NCBI GenBank assembly: GCA_023053545.1
Contig: JAKZAN010000077.1
Coordinates: forward strand, 62,001 to 126,000
Direction of reading: 5' to 3'
Origin: Lepidurus packardi
Taxonomy: Eukaryota > Arthropoda > Branchiopoda > Notostraca > Triopsidae
Length of the DNA stretch: 64,000 bases
Shown: positions 37,965-51,500 of the stretch, one piece after another
Numbering within the stretch: position 1 is the first letter of the stretch
Layout: every line of letters begins with the position of its first letter
Translations under genes and position numbers: made by a program
The notes under the pieces: generated by a model
What the model saw: only the letters and a program-made list of their open reading frames with translations
Told to the model about the DNA's origin: nothing
Database searches by the model: none

Positions 37965-40690
37965 TAAGGAATTAATTCAGTCCGTAAGGAATTAATTTAG
38001 TCCGTAAGGAATTAATTCAGTCCGTAAGGAATTAATTAAGTCAGTAAGGAATTAATTCAGTCCGTAAGGAATTAATTCAGTCCGTAAGGAATTAATTCAG
38101 TCCGTAAGGATTTAATTCAGTCCGTAAGGTATTAATTCAGTCCGTAAGGAATTAATTCAGTCCGTAAGGAATTAATTCAGTCCGTAAGGAATTAATTCAG
38201 TCCGTAAGGATTTAATTCAGTCCGTAAGGTATTAATTCAGTCCGTAAGGAATTAATTCAGTCCGTAAGGAATTAATTCAGTCCCTATGAAATTAATTCAG
38301 TCCGTAAGGAATTAATTAAGGAATTAATTCAGTCCGTAAGGAATTAATTCAGTCCGTAAGGAATAACTTCAGTACGTAAGGAAATAATTCAGTCCGTAAT
38401 GGATTAATTAAGTCCGTAATGAATTAATTCAGTCCGTAAGGAATTAATAAAATCCGTACGGAATTAATTCAGGCCGTAAGGAATTAATTCAGTCCGTAAG
38501 GAATTAATTCAGTCCGTAAGGAATTAATTCAGTCCGTAAGGAATTAATTCAGTCCGTAAGGTATTAATTCAGTCCGTAAGGAATTAATTCAGTCCGTAAG
38601 GAATTAATTCAGTCCGTATGAAATTAATTCAGTCCGTAAGGAATTAATTAAGGAATTAATTCAGTCCATAAGGAATTAATTCAGTCCGTAAGGAATAACT
38701 TCAGTACGTAAGGAAATAATTCAGTCCGTAATGGATTAATTAAGTCCGTAATGAATTAATTCAGTCCGTAAGGAATTAATAAAATCCGTACGGAATTAAT
38801 TCAGACCGTAAGGAATTAATTAAGTCCGTAAGGAATTAATTCAGTCCGTAAGGAATTAATTCAGTCCGTAAGGAATTAATTCAGTCCGTAAGGAATTATT
38901 TCAGTATGTAAGGAAATAATTCAGTCCGTAAGTAATTAATTCAGTCCGTAAGGAATAACTTCAGTACGTAAAGAAATAATTCAGTCCAAAATGGATTAAT
39001 TAAGTCCGTAATGAATTAATTCAGTCCGTAAGGAATTAATAAAATCCGTACGGAATTAATTCAGCCCGTAAGGAATTAATTAAGTACGTAAGGAATTAAC
39101 TAAGTCCGAAAGGAATTAATTCAGTCCGTAAGGAATTAATTCAGTCCGTAAGGAATTAATTAAGTCCGTAAGGAATTAATTCAGTCCGTAAGGAATTAAT
39201 TTAGTCCGTAAGGAATTAATTCAGTCCGTAAGGATTTAATTCAGTCCGTAAGGTATTAATTCAGTCCGTAAGGAATTAATTCAGTCCGTAAGGAATTAAT
39301 TCAGTCTGTAATGGATTAATTAAGTCCGTAATGAATTAATTCAGTCCGTAAGGAATTAATTTAGTCCGTAAGGAATTAATTCAGTCCGTAAGGAATTAAT
39401 TAAGTCAGTAAGGAATTAATTCAGTCCGTAAGGAATTAATTCAGTCCGTAAGGAATTAATTCAGTCCGTAAGGATTTAATTCAGTCCGTAAGGTATTAAT
39501 TCAGTCCGTAAGGAATTAATTCAGTCCGTAAGGAATTAATTCAGTCCGTAAGGAATTAATTCAGTCCGTAAGGATTTAATTCAGTCCGTAAGGTATTAAT
39601 TCAGTCCGTAAGGAATTAATTCAGTCCGTAAGGAATTAATTCAGTCCCTATGAAATTAATTCAGTCCGTAAGGAATTAATTAAGGAATTAATTCAGTCCG
39701 TAAGGAATTAATTCAGTCCGTAAGGAATAACTTCAGTACGTAAGGAAATAATTCAGTCCGTAATGGATTAATTAAGTCCGTAATGAATTAATTCAGTCCG
39801 TAAGGAATTAATAAAATCCGTACGGAATTAATTCAGGCCGTAAGGAATTAATTCAGTCCGTAAGGAATTAATTCAGTCCGTAAGGAATTAATTCAGTCCG
39901 TAAGGAATTAATTCAGTCCGTAAGGTATTAATTCAGTCCGTAAGGAATTAATTCAGTCCGTAAGGAATTAATTCAGTCCGTATGAAATTAATTCAGTCCG
40001 TAAGGAATTAATTAAGGAATTAATTCAGTCCATAAGGAATTAATTCAGTCCGTAAGGAATAACTTCAGTACGTAAGGAAATAATTCAGTCCGTAATGGAT
40101 TAATTAAGTCCGTAATGAATTAATTCAGTCCGTAAGGAATTAATAAAATCCGTACGGAATTAATTCAGACCGTAAGGAATTAATTAAGTCCGTAAGGAAT
40201 TAATTCAGTCCGTAAGGAATTAATTCAGTCCGTAAGGAATTAATTCAGTCCGTAAGGAATTATTTCAGTATGTAAGGAAATAATTCAGTCCGTAAGTAAT
40301 TAATTCAGTCCGTAAGGAATAACTTCAGTACGTAAAGAAATAATTCAGTCCAAAATGGATTAATTAAGTCCGTAATGAATTAATTCAGTCCGTAAGGAAT
40401 TAATAAAATCCGTACGGAATTAATTCAGCCCGTAAGGAATTAATTAAGTACGTAAGGAATTAACTAAGTCCGAAAGGAATTAATTCAGTCCGTAAGGAAT
40501 TAATTCAGTCCGTAAGGAATTAATTAAGTCCGTAAGGAATTAATTCAGTCCGTAAGGAATTAATTTAGTCCGTAAGGAATTAATTCAGTCCGTAAGGATT
40601 TAATTCAGTCCGTAAGGTATTAATTCAGTCCGTAAGGAATTAATTCAGTCCGTAAGGAATTAATTCAGTCTGTAATGGATTAATTAAGTC
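37965..40690 (+). repeat. 1364-bp tandem duplication
   Basis: The private variant CCCTATG occurs at 38282 and 39646, CCAAAATGG at 38986 and 40350, and 32-mers at 38302/39666 and 38634/39998, all offset 1364. The junction is near 39306-39346, where CTGTAATGG and CCGTAATGAATT run into an AATTTAGT monomer; in the left copy AATTTAGT follows consensus monomers. The duplication starts inside the right copy of the 4112-bp duplication. CCCTATG is absent from the left 4112 copy, so this event is the later one. Confidence 0.87.
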
Positions 40691-40849
40691 CGTAATGAAT
40701 AAATTCAGTCCGTAAGGAATTAATAAAATCCGTACGGAATTAATTCAGTTCGTAAGGAATTTATTCAGTCCGTAAGGAATTAATAAAATCCGTACGGAAT
40801 TAATTCAGTCCGTAAGGAATTAATAAAATCCGTACGGAATTAATTCAGA

Positions 40850-41350
40850 CCGTAAGGAATTAATTAAGTACGTAAGGAATTAATTAAGTCCGTAAGGAAT
40901 TAATTCAGTCCGTAAGGAATTAATTTAGTCCGTAAGGAATTAATTCAGTCCGTAAGGAATTAATTCAGTCAGTAAGGAATTCATTCAGTCCGTAAGGAAT
41001 TAATTCAGTCCGTAAGGAATTAATTCAGTCCGTAAGGATTTAATTCAGTCCGTAAGGTATTAATTCAGTCCGTAAGGAATTTATTCAGTCCGTAAAGAAT
41101 TAATAAAATCCGTACGGAATTAATTCAGTACGTAAGGAATTAATAAAATCCGTACGGAATTAATTCAGACCGTAAGGAATTAATTAAGTACGTAAGGAAT
41201 TAATAAAATCCGTACGGAATTAATTCAGACCGTAAGGAATTAATTAAGTACGTTAGGAATTAAATTAGTTTGTAATGGATTAATTAAGTCCGTAATCGAT
41301 TAATTAAGTCCGTAATGAATTAATTCAGTCCGTATGAAATTAATTCAGTC
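40850..41350 (+). repeat. Irregular segment with private variants
   Basis: The AATAAAAT/CCGTACGG/CAGA run is repeated at short spacing (about 40810-40860, 41100-41160 and 41190-41240). It is followed by the unusual pair ACGTTAGG with AAATTAGT and TTGTAATGG (41250-41280), which I saw nowhere else. After that the array returns to the CCGTAATCGATT module and a 32-mer at 41350. It looks like a short deletion scar or a locally mutated joint. Confidence 0.6.
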
Positions 41351-42421
41351 CGTAAGGAATTAATTAAGGAATTAATTCAGTCCATAAGGAATTAATTCAG
41401 TCCGTAAGGAATTATTTCAGTATGTAAGGAAATAATTCAGTCCGTAAGTAATTAATTCAGTCCGTAAGGAATAACTTCAGTACGTAAAGAAATAATTCAG
41501 TCCGAAATGGATTAATTAAGTCCGTAATGAATTAATTCAGTCCGTAAGGAATTAATAAAATCCGTACGGAATTAATTCAGACCGTAAGGAATTAATTAAG
41601 TACGTAAAGAATTAACTAAGTCCGAAAGGAATTAATTCAGTCCGTAAGGAATTAATTCAGTCCGTAAGGATTTAATTCAGTCAGTAAGGAATTAATTCAG
41701 TCCGTAAGGAATTAATTCAGTCCGTAAGGAATTAATTCAGTCCGTAAGGATTTAATTCAGTCCGTAAGGAATTAATTCAGTCCGTAAGGAATTAATTCAG
41801 TCCGTAAGGAATTAATTCAGTCTGTAATGGATTAATTAAGTCCGTAATGAATAAATTCAGTCCGTAAGGAATTAATAAAATCCGTACGGAATTAATTCAG
41901 TTCGTAAGGAATTTATTCAGTCCGTAAGGAATTAATAAAATCCGTACGGAATTAATTCAGTCCGTAAGGAATTAATAAAATCCGTACGGAATTAATTCAG
42001 ACCGTAAGGAATTAATTCCGTCCGTAAGGAATTAATTTAGTCCGTAAGGAATTAATTCAGTCCGTAAGGAATTAATTCAGTCAGTAAGGAATTAATTCAG
42101 TCCGTAAGGAATTAATTCAGTCCGTAAGGAATTAATTCAGTCCGTAAGGATTTAATTCAGTCCGTAAGGTATTAATTCAGTCCGTAAGGAATTTATTCAG
42201 TCCGTAAGGAATTAATAAAATCCGTACGGAATTAATTCAGTACTTAAGGAATTAATAAAATCCGTACGGAATTAATTCAGACCGTAAGGAATTAATTAAG
42301 TACGTAAGGAATTAATTAAGTCCGTAAGGAATTAATTCAGTCCGTAAGGAATTAATTTAGTCCGTAAGGAATTAATTCAGTCCGTAAGGAATTAATTCAG
42401 TCCGTAATAGATTAATTAAGT

Positions 42422-45400
42422 CCGTAATGAATAAATTAAGGAATTAATTCAGTCCGTAAGGAATTAATTAAGTCCGTAATGAATTAATTCAGTCCGTAAG
42501 GAATTAATAAAATCCGTACGGAATTAATTCAGACCGTAAGGAATTAATTAAGTACGTAAGGAATTAATTCAGTCCGTAAGGATTTAATTCAGTCAGTAAG
42601 GAATTAATTCAGTCCGTAAGGAATTAATTCAGTCCGTAAGGATTTAATTCAGTCCGTAAGGTATTAATTCAGTCAGTAAGGAATTAATTCAGTCCGTAAG
42701 GAATTAATTCAGTCCGTAAGGAATTAATTCAGTCCGTAAGGATTTAATTCAGTCCGTAAGGTATTAATTCAGTCCGTAAGGAATTTATTCAGTGCGTAAG
42801 GAATTAATAAAATCCGTACGGAATTAATTCAGTACGTAAGGAATGAATAAAATCCGTACGGAATTAATTCAGACCGTAAGGAATTAATTAAGTACGTAAG
42901 GAATTAATTCAGTCCGTAAGGAATTAATTCAGTCCGTAAGGAATTAATTCAGTCCGTAAGGAATTAATTCAGTATGTAATGGATTAATTAAGTCCGTAAT
43001 GAATAAATTCAGTCCGTAAGGAATTAATAAAATCCGTACGGAATTAATTCAGTTCGTAAGGAATTAATTCAGTCCGTAAGGAATTAATAAAATCCGTACG
43101 GAATTAATTCAGACCGTAAGGAATTAATTCAGTCCGTAAGGAATTAATTTAGTCCGTAAGGAATTAATTCAGTCCGTAAGGAATTAATTCAGTCAGTAAG
43201 GAATTAATTCAGTCCGTAAGGAATTAATTCAGTCCGTAAGGAATTAATTCAGTCCGTAAGGATTTAATTCAGTCCGTAAGGTATTAATTCAGTCCGTAAG
43301 GAATTTATTCAGTCCGTAAGGAATTAATAAAATCCGTACGGAATTAATTCAGTACGTAAGGAATTAATAAAATCCGTACGGAATTAATTCAGACCGTAAG
43401 GAATTAATTTAGTACGTAAGGAATTAATTAAGTCCGTAAGGAATTAATTCAGTCCGTAAGGAATTAATTTAGTCCGTAAGGAATTAATTCAGTCCGTAAG
43501 GAATTAATTCAGTCCGTAATCGATCAATTAAGTCCGTAATGAATTAATTAAGGAATTAATTCAGTCCGTAAGGAATTAATTAAGCCCGTAATGAATTAAT
43601 TCAGTCCGTAAGGAATTAATAAAATCCGTACGGAATTAATTCAGACCGTAAGGAATTAATTAAGTACGTAAGGAATTAATTAAGTCCGTAAGGAATTAAT
43701 TCAGTCCGTAAGGAATTAATTTAGTCCGTAAGGAATTAATTCAGTCCGTAAGGAATTAATTCAGTCCGTAATCGATTAATTAAGTCCGTAATGAATTAAT
43801 TAAGGAATTAATTCAGTCCGTAAGGAATTAATTAAGTCCGAAATGAATTAATTCAGTCCGTAAGGAATTAATAAAATCCGTACGGAATTAATTCAGACCG
43901 TAAGGAATTAATTTAGTACGTAAGGAATTAATTAAGTCCGTAAGGAATTAATTCAGTCCGTAAGGAATTAATTTAGTCCGTAAGGAATTAATTCAGTCCG
44001 TAAGGAATTAATTCAGTCCGTAATCGATCAATTAAGTCCGTAATGAATTAATTAAGGAATTAATTCAGTCCGTAAGGAATTAATTAAGTCCGTAATGAAT
44101 TAATTCAGTCCGTAAGGAATTAATAAAATCCGTACGGAATTAATTCAGACCGTAAGGAATTAATTAAGTCCGTAATGAATTAATTCAGTCCGTAAGGAAT
44201 TAATAAAATCCGTACGGAATTAATTCAGACCGTAAGGAATTAATTAAGTACGTAAGGAATTAATTAAGTCCGTAAGGAATTAATTCAGTCCGTAAGGAAT
44301 TAATTTAGTCCGTAAGGAATTAATTCAGTCCGTAAGGAATTAATTTAGTCCGTAAGGAATTAATTCAGTCCGTAAGGAATTAATTCAGTACGTAATCGAT
44401 TAATTAAGTCCGTAATGAATTAATTAAGGAATTAATTCAGTCCGTAAGGAATTAATTAAGTCCGAAATGAATTAATTCAGTCCGTAAGGAATTAATAAAA
44501 TCCGTACGGAATTAATTCAGACCGTAAGGAATTAATTCAGTCCGTAAGGAATTAATTTAGTCCGTAAGGAATTAATTCAGTCCGTAAGGAATTAATTCAG
44601 TCAGTAAGGAATTAATTCAGTCCGTAAGGAATTAATTCAGTCCGTAAGGAATTAATTCAGTCCGTAAGGATTTAATTCAGTCCGTAAGGTATTAATTCAG
44701 TCCGTAAGGAATTTATTCAGTCCGTAAGGAATTAATAAAATCCGTACGGAATTAATTCAGTACGTAAGGAATTAATAAAATCCGTACGGAATTAATTCAG
44801 ACCGTAAGGAATTAATTAAGTACGTAAGGAATTAATTAAGTCCGTAAGGAATTAATTCAGTCCGTAAGGAATTAATTTAGTCCGTAGGGAATTAATTCAG
44901 TCCGTAAGGAATTAATTCAGTCCGTAATCGATTAATTAAGTCCGTAATGAATTAATTAAGGAATTAATTCAGTCCGTAAGGAATTAATTAAGTCCGTAAT
45001 GAATTAATTCAGTCCGTAAGGAATTAATAAAATCCGTACGGAATTAATTCAGACCGTAAGGAATTAATTAAGTACGTAAGGAATTAATTAAGTCCGTAAG
45101 GAATTAATTCAGTCCGTAAGGATTTAATTCAGTCCGTAAGGTATTAATTCAGTCCGTAAGGAATTTATTCAGTCCGTAAGGAATTAATAAAATCCGTACG
45201 GAATTAATTCAGTACGTAAGGAATTAATAAAATCCGTACGGAATTAATTCAGACCGTAAGGAATTAATTAAGTACGTAAGGAATTAATTAAGTCCGTAAG
45301 GAATTAATTCAGTCCGTAAGGAATTAATTTAGTCCGTAGGGAATTAATTCAGTCCGTAAGGAATTAATTCAGTCCGTAATCGATTAATTAAGTCCGTAAT

Positions 45401-46669
45401 GAATTAATTAAGGAATTAATTCAGTCCGTAAGGAATTAATTAAGTCCGTAATGAATTAATTAAGTCCGTAATGAATTAATTCAGTCCGTAAGGAATTAAT
45501 AAAATCCGTACGGAATTAATTCAGACCGTAAGGAATTAATTAAGTACGTAAGGAATTAATTAAGTCCGTAAGGAATTAATTCAGTCCGTAAGGAATTAAT
45601 TTAGTCCGTAAGGAATTAATTCAGTCCGTAAGGAATTAATTTAGTCCGTAAGGAATTAATTCAGTCCGTAAGGAATTAATTCAGTCCGTAATCGATTAAT
45701 TAAGTCCGTAATGAATTAATTAAGGAATTAATTCAGTCCGTAAGGAATTAATTAAGTCCGAAATGAATTAATTCAGTCCGTAAGGAATTAATAAAATCCG
45801 TACGGAATTAATTCAGACCGTAAGGAATTAATTAAGTACGTAAGGAATTAACTAAGTCCGAAAGAAATTAATTCAGTCCGTAAGGAATTAATTCAGTCCG
45901 TAAGGATTTAATTCAGTCAGCAAGGAATTAATTCAGTCCGTAAGGAATTAATTCAGTCCGTAAGGATTTAATTCAGTCCGTAAGGTATTAATTCAGTCCG
46001 TAAGGAATTAATTCAGTCCGTAAGGAATTAATTCAGTCTGTAATGGATTAATTAAGTCCGTAATGAATAAATTCAGTCCGTAAGGAATTAATAAAATCCG
46101 TACGGAATTAATTCAGTTCGTAAGGAATTTATTCAGTCCGTAAGGAATTAATAAAATCCGTACGGAATTAATTCAGTCCGTAAGGAATTAATAAAATCCG
46201 TACGGAATTAATTCAGACCGTAAGGAATTAATTCAGTCCGTAAGGAATTTATTTAGTCCGTAAGGAATTAATTCAGTCCGTAAGGAATTAATTCAGTCAG
46301 TAAGGAATTAATTCAGTCCGTAAGGAATTAATTCAGTCCGTAAGGAATTAATTCAGTCCGTAAGGATTTAATTCAGTCCGTAAGGTATTAATTCAGTCCG
46401 TAATGAATTTATTCAGTCCGTAAGGAATTAATAAAATCCGTACGGAATTAATTCATTACGTAAGGAATTATTAAAATCCGTACGGAATTAATTCAGACCG
46501 TAAGGAATTAATTAAGTACGTAAGGAATTAATTAAGTCCGTAAGGAATTAATTCAGTCCGTAAGGAATTAATTTAGTCCGTAAGGAATTAATTCAGTCCG
46601 TAAGGAATTAATTCAGTCCGTAATCGATTAATTAAGTCCGTAATGAATTAATTAAGGAATTAATTCAGT
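42422..46669 (+). repeat. Distinct subdomain with a rearranged long monomer
   Basis: Here the 32-mer begins CCGTAATGAATT (CCGTAATGAATA in the first copy) and follows a CCGTAATCGATT (or TAGATT) monomer directly. In the main domain the order is CCGTAATCGATT, CCGTAATGAATT, CCGTATGAAATT, then a 32-mer beginning CCGTAAGG. The subdomain form is explained by a 40-bp deletion joining the second of these to the second half of the 32-mer. The fused form occurs at 42422, 43534, 43786, 44038, 44410, 44942, 45394, 45706 and 46638, at intervals of 1112, 252, 252, 372, 532, 452, 312 and 932 bp. It is also followed by a distinctive monomer ending AATTAAGT. I saw no ATGTAAGGAAAT or GGAATAACTT monomers between 42422 and 46638. 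Local amplification of one deletion product is the simplest reading. Confidence 0.8.
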
Positions 46670-47696
46670 CTGTAATGGATTAATTAAGTCTGTAATGAAT
46701 AAATTCAGTCCGTAAAGAATTAATAAAATCCGTACGGAATTAATTCAGTTCGTAAGGAATTTATTCAGTCCGTAAGGAATTAATAAAATCCGTACGGAAT
46801 TAATTCAGTCCATAAGGAATTAATAAAATCCGTACGGAATTAATTCAGACCGTAAGGAATTAATTAAGTACGTAAGGAATTAATTAAGTCCGTAAGGAAT
46901 TAATTCAGTCCGTAAGGAATTAATTTAGTCCGTAAGGAATTAATTCAGTCCGTAAGGAATTAATTCAGTCCGTAAGGATTTAATTCAGTCCGTAAGGTAT
47001 TAATTCAGTCCGTAAGGAATTAATTCAGTCCGTAAGGAATTAATTCAGTCCGTAAGGAATTAATTCAGTCTGTAAGGATTTAATTCAGTCCGTAAGGTAT
47101 TAATTCAGTCCGTAAGGAATTAATTCAGTCCGTAAGGAATTAATTCAGTCCGTATGAAATTAATTCAGTCCGTATGAAATTAATTCAGTCCGTAAGGAAT
47201 TAATTATGGAATTAATTCAGTCCGTAAGGAATTAATTCAGTCCGTAAGGAATAACTTCAGTACGTAAGGAAATAATTCATTCCGTAATGGATTAACTAAG
47301 TCCGTAATGAATTAATTCAGTCCGTAAGGAATTAATAAAATCCGTACGGAATTAATTCAGGCCGTAAGGAATTAATTCAGTCCGTAAGGAATTAATTCAG
47401 TCCGTAAGGAATTAATTCAGTCCGTAAGAAATTAATTCAGTCAGTAAGGAATTAATTCAGTCCGTAAGGAATTAATTCAGTCCGTAAGGAATTAATTCAG
47501 TCCGTAAGGATTTAATTCAGTCCGTAAGGTCTTAATTCAGTCCGTAAGGAATTAATTCAGTCCGTAAGGAATTAATTCAGTCCGTAAGGATTTAATTCAG
47601 TCCGTCAGGTATTAATTCAGTCCGTAAGGAATTAATTCAGTCGGTAAGGAATTAATTCAGTCCGTAAGGAATTAATTCAGTCCGTAAGGAATAAGT

Positions 47697-48543
47697 TCAG
47701 TACGTAAGGAATTAATTCAGTCCGTAATCGATTAATTAAGTCCGTAATGAATTAATTCAGTCCGTATGAAATTAATTCAGTCCGTAAGGAATTTATTAAG
47801 GAATTAATTCAGTCCGTAAGGAATTAATTCAGTCCTTAAGGAATTATTTCAGTACGTAGGGAAATAATTCAGTCCGTAAGTAATTAATTCAGTCCGTAAG
47901 GAATAACTTCAGTACGTAAAGAAATAATTGAGTCCGTAATGGATTAATTAAGTCCGTAATGAATAAATTCAGTCCGTAAGGAATTAATAAAATCCGTACG
48001 GAATTAATTCAGTCCGTAAGGAATTAATTTAGTCCGTAAGGAATTAATTCAGTCCGTAAGGAATTAATTCAGTCAGTAAGGAATTAATTCAGTCCGTAAG
48101 GAATTAATTCAGTCCGTAAGGAATTAATTCAGTCCGTAAGGATTTAATTCAGTCCGTAAGGTATTAATTCAGTCCGTAAGGAATTTATTCAGTCCGTAAG
48201 GAATTAATTTAGTCCGTAAGGAATTAATTCAGTACGTAAGGAATTAATTCAGTCCGTAATCGATTAATTAAGTCCGTAATGAATTAATTCAGTCCGTATG
48301 AAATTAATTCAGTCCGTAAGGAATTTATTAAGGAATTAATTCAGTCCGTAAGGAATTAATTCAGTCCTTAAGGAATTATTTCAGTACGTAGGGAAATAAT
48401 TCAGTCCGTAAGTAATTAATTCAGTCCGTAAGGAATAACTTCAGTACGTAAAGAAATAATTCAGTCCGTAATGGATTAATTAAGTCCGTAATGAATAAAT
48501 TCAGTCCGTAAGGAATTAATAAAATCCGTACGGAATTAATTCA
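47697..48543 (+). repeat. 532-bp tandem duplication
   Basis: Shared rare variants at offset 532 include CCTTAAGG with ATTATTTCAG (47834/48366), ACGTAGGGAAAT (47853/48385) and the TTATTAAGG form of the 32-mer (47782/48314). The copies diverge before about 47697 (GGAATAAGTT in the left copy) and after about 48543 (CAGT against CAGA). Confidence 0.82.
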
Positions 48544-51500
48544 GACCGTAAGGAATTTATTCAGTCCGTAAGGAATTAATAAAATCCGTAAGGAATTAAT
48601 TCAGTCCGTAAGGAATTAATAAAATCCGTACGGAATTAATTCAGACCGTAAGGAATTAATTAAGTACGTAAGGAATTAATTAAGTCCGTAAGGAATTAAT
48701 TCAGTCCGTAAGGAATTAATTCAGTCCGTAAGGAATTAATTCAGTCAGTAAGGAATTAATTCAGTCCGTAAGGAATTAATTCAGTCCGTAAGGAATTAAT
48801 TCAGTCCGTAAGGATTTAATTCAGTCCGTAAGGTATTAATTCAGTCCGTAAGGAATTTATTCAGTCCGAAAGGAATTAATAAAATCCGTACGGAATTAAT
48901 TCAGTACGTAAGGAATTAATAAAATCCGTACGGAATTAATTCAGACCGTAAGGAATTAATTCAGTCCTTAAGGAATTAATTTAGTCCGTAAGGAATTAAT
49001 TCAGTCCGTAAGGAATTAATTCAGTCCGTAATCGATTAATTAAGTCCGTAATGAATTAATTCAGTCCGTATGAAATTAATTCAGTCCGTAAGGAATTAAT
49101 TAAGGAATTAATTCAGTCCGTAAGGAATTAATTCAGTCCGTAAGGAATTATTTCAGTATGTAAGGAAATAATTCAGTCCGTAAGTAATTAATTCAGTCCG
49201 TAAGGAATAACTTCAGTACGTAAAGAAATAATTCAGTCCGTAATGGATTAATTAAGTCCGTAATGAATTAATTCAGTCCGTAAGGAATTAATAAAATCCG
49301 TACGGAATTAACTAAGTCCGAAAGGAATTAATTCAGTCCGTAAGGAACTAATTCAGTCCGTAAGGATTTAATTCAGTCAGTAAGGAATTAATTCAGTCCG
49401 TAAGGAATTAATTCAGTCCGTAAGGAATTAATTCAGTCCGTAAGGATTTAATTCAGTCCGTAAGGTATTAATTCAGTCCGTAAGGAATTAATTCAGTCCG
49501 TAAGGAATTAATTCAGTCTGTAATGGATTAATTAAGTCCGTAATGAATAAATTCAGTCCGTAAGGAATTAATAAAATCCGTACGGAATTAATTCAGTTCG
49601 TAAGGAATTTATTCAGTCCGTAAGGAATTAATAAAATCCGTACGGAATTAATTCAGTCCGTAAGGAATTAATAAAATCCGTACGGAATTAATTCAGACCG
49701 TAAGGAATTAATTAAGTACGTAAGGAATTAATTAAGTCCGTAAGGAATTAATTCAGTCCGTAAGGAATTAATTCAGTCCGTAAGGAATTAATTCAGTCCG
49801 TAAGGAATTAATTCAGTCAGTAAGGAATTAATTCAGTCCGTAAGGAATTAATTCAGTCCGTAAGGAATTAATTCAGTCCGTAAGGATTTAATTCAGTCCG
49901 TAAGGTATTAATTCAGTCCGTAAGGAATTTATTCAGTCCGTAAGGAATTAATAAAATCCGTACGGAAATAATTCAGTACGTAAGGAATTAATAAAATCCG
50001 TACGGAATTAATTCAGACCGTAAGGAATTAATTCAGTCCGTAAGGAATTAATTTAGTCCGTAAGGAATTAATTCAGTCCGTAAGGAATTAATTCAGTCCG
50101 TAATCGATTAATTAAGTCCGTAATGAATTAATTCAGTCCGTATGAAATTAATTCAGTCCGTAAGGAATTAATTAAGGAATTAATTCAGTCCGTAAGGAAT
50201 TAATTCAGTCCGTAAGGAATTATTTCAGTATGTAAGGAAATAATTCAGTCCGTAAGTAATTAATTCAGTCCGTAAGGAATAACTTCAGTACGTAAAGAAA
50301 TAATTCAGTCCGTAATGGATTAATTAAGTCCGTAATGAATTAATTCAGTCCGTAAGGAATTAATAAAATCCGTACGGAATTAATTCAGACCGTAAGGAAT
50401 TAATTAAGTACGTAAGGAATTAACTAAGTCCGAAAGGAATTAATTCAGTCCGTAAGGAATTAATTCAGTCCGTAAGGATTTAATTCAGTCAGTAAGGAAT
50501 TAATTCAGTCCGTAAGGAATTAATTCAGTCCGTAAGGAATTAATTCAGTCCGTAAGGATTTAATTCAGTCCGTAAGGTATTAATTCAGTCCGTAAGGATT
50601 TAATTCAGTCCGTAAGGAATTAATTCAGTCTGTAATGGATTAATTAAGTCCGTAATGAATAAATTCAGTCCGTAAGGAATTAATAAAATCCGTACGGAAT
50701 TAATTCAGTTCGTAAGGAATTTATTCAGTCCGTAAGGAATTAATAAAATCCGTAAGGAATTAATTCAGTCCGTAAGGAATTAATAAAATCCGTACGGAAT
50801 TAATTCAGACCGTAAGGAATTAATTAGGTACGTAAGGAATTAATTAAGTCCGTAAGGAATTAATTCAGTCCGTAAGGAATTAATTTAGTCCGTAAGGAAT
50901 TAATTCAGTCAGTAAGGAATTAATTCAGTCCGTAAGGAATTAATTAAGTCCGAAATGAATTAATTCAGTCCGTAAGGAATTAATAAAATCCGTACGGAAT
51001 TAATTCAGACCGTAAGGAATTAATTAAGTACTTAAGGAATTAATTTAGGAATTAATTCAGTCCGTAAGGAATTATTTCAGTATGTAAGGAAATAATTCAG
51101 TCCGTAAGTAATTAATTCAGTCCGTAAGGAATAACTTCAGTACGTAAAGAAATAATTCAGTCCGTAATGGATTAATTAAGTCCGTAATGAATTAATTCAG
51201 TCCGTAAGGAATTAATAAAATCCGTACGGAATTAATTCAGACCGTAAGGAATTAATTAAGTACGTAAGGAATTAACTAAGTCCGAAAGGAATTAATTCAG
51301 TCCGTAAGGAATTAATTCAGTCCGTAAGGATTTAATTCAGTCAGTAAGGAATTAATTCAGTCCGTAAGGAATTAATTCAGTCCGTAAGGAATTAATTCAG
51401 TCCGTAAGGATTTAATTCAGTCCGTAAGGTATTAATTCAGTCCGTAAGGAATTAATTCAGTCCGTAAGGAATTAATTCAGTCTGTAATGGATTAATTAAG

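Larger units (their letters stand above)
30118..38473 (+). repeat. 4112-bp tandem duplication with inner duplications
   Basis: Rare markers recur at offset 4112: CAATCTG at 32934/37046, GTACTTAAGG at 33356/37468, AAATTCAGG at 30681/34793 and six 32-mers. The left copy starts at CCGAAAGG (30118). The junction is at 34229/34230, where CAGA is followed by CCGAAAGG; elsewhere CAGA precedes CCGTAAGG, and CCGAAAGG follows AACTAAGT. Beyond 33450 the left copy lacks 112 bp (four 20-mers and one 32-mer) that the right copy has at about 37569-37680, and later lacks one AATTAAGT monomer. Private changes in the right copy include CCGTGTG (35946) and GTAATAAAAT (36452). Confidence 0.88.
1601..42421 (+). 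repeat. Main higher-order repeat domain, left part
   Basis: Modules like the one at 4297-4588 recur here in long and short forms, so successive 32-mers lie mostly 132-1800 bp apart (often 412, 432, 612, 632 or 652). There is no single strict higher-order period, unlike human alpha satellite. Repeated local duplication and loss of monomer blocks gives a mosaic. All modules have the same orientation. I saw no gene, insertion or unique spacer in the domain; the larger duplications are listed as separate entries. Confidence 0.8.

Noticed and set aside
40850-41350. Insertion of a mobile element
   Set aside because: The odd TTAGG, AAATTAGT and TTGTAATGG strings still align to two 20-bp monomers. 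No foreign sequence, terminal repeat or target-site duplication is present.
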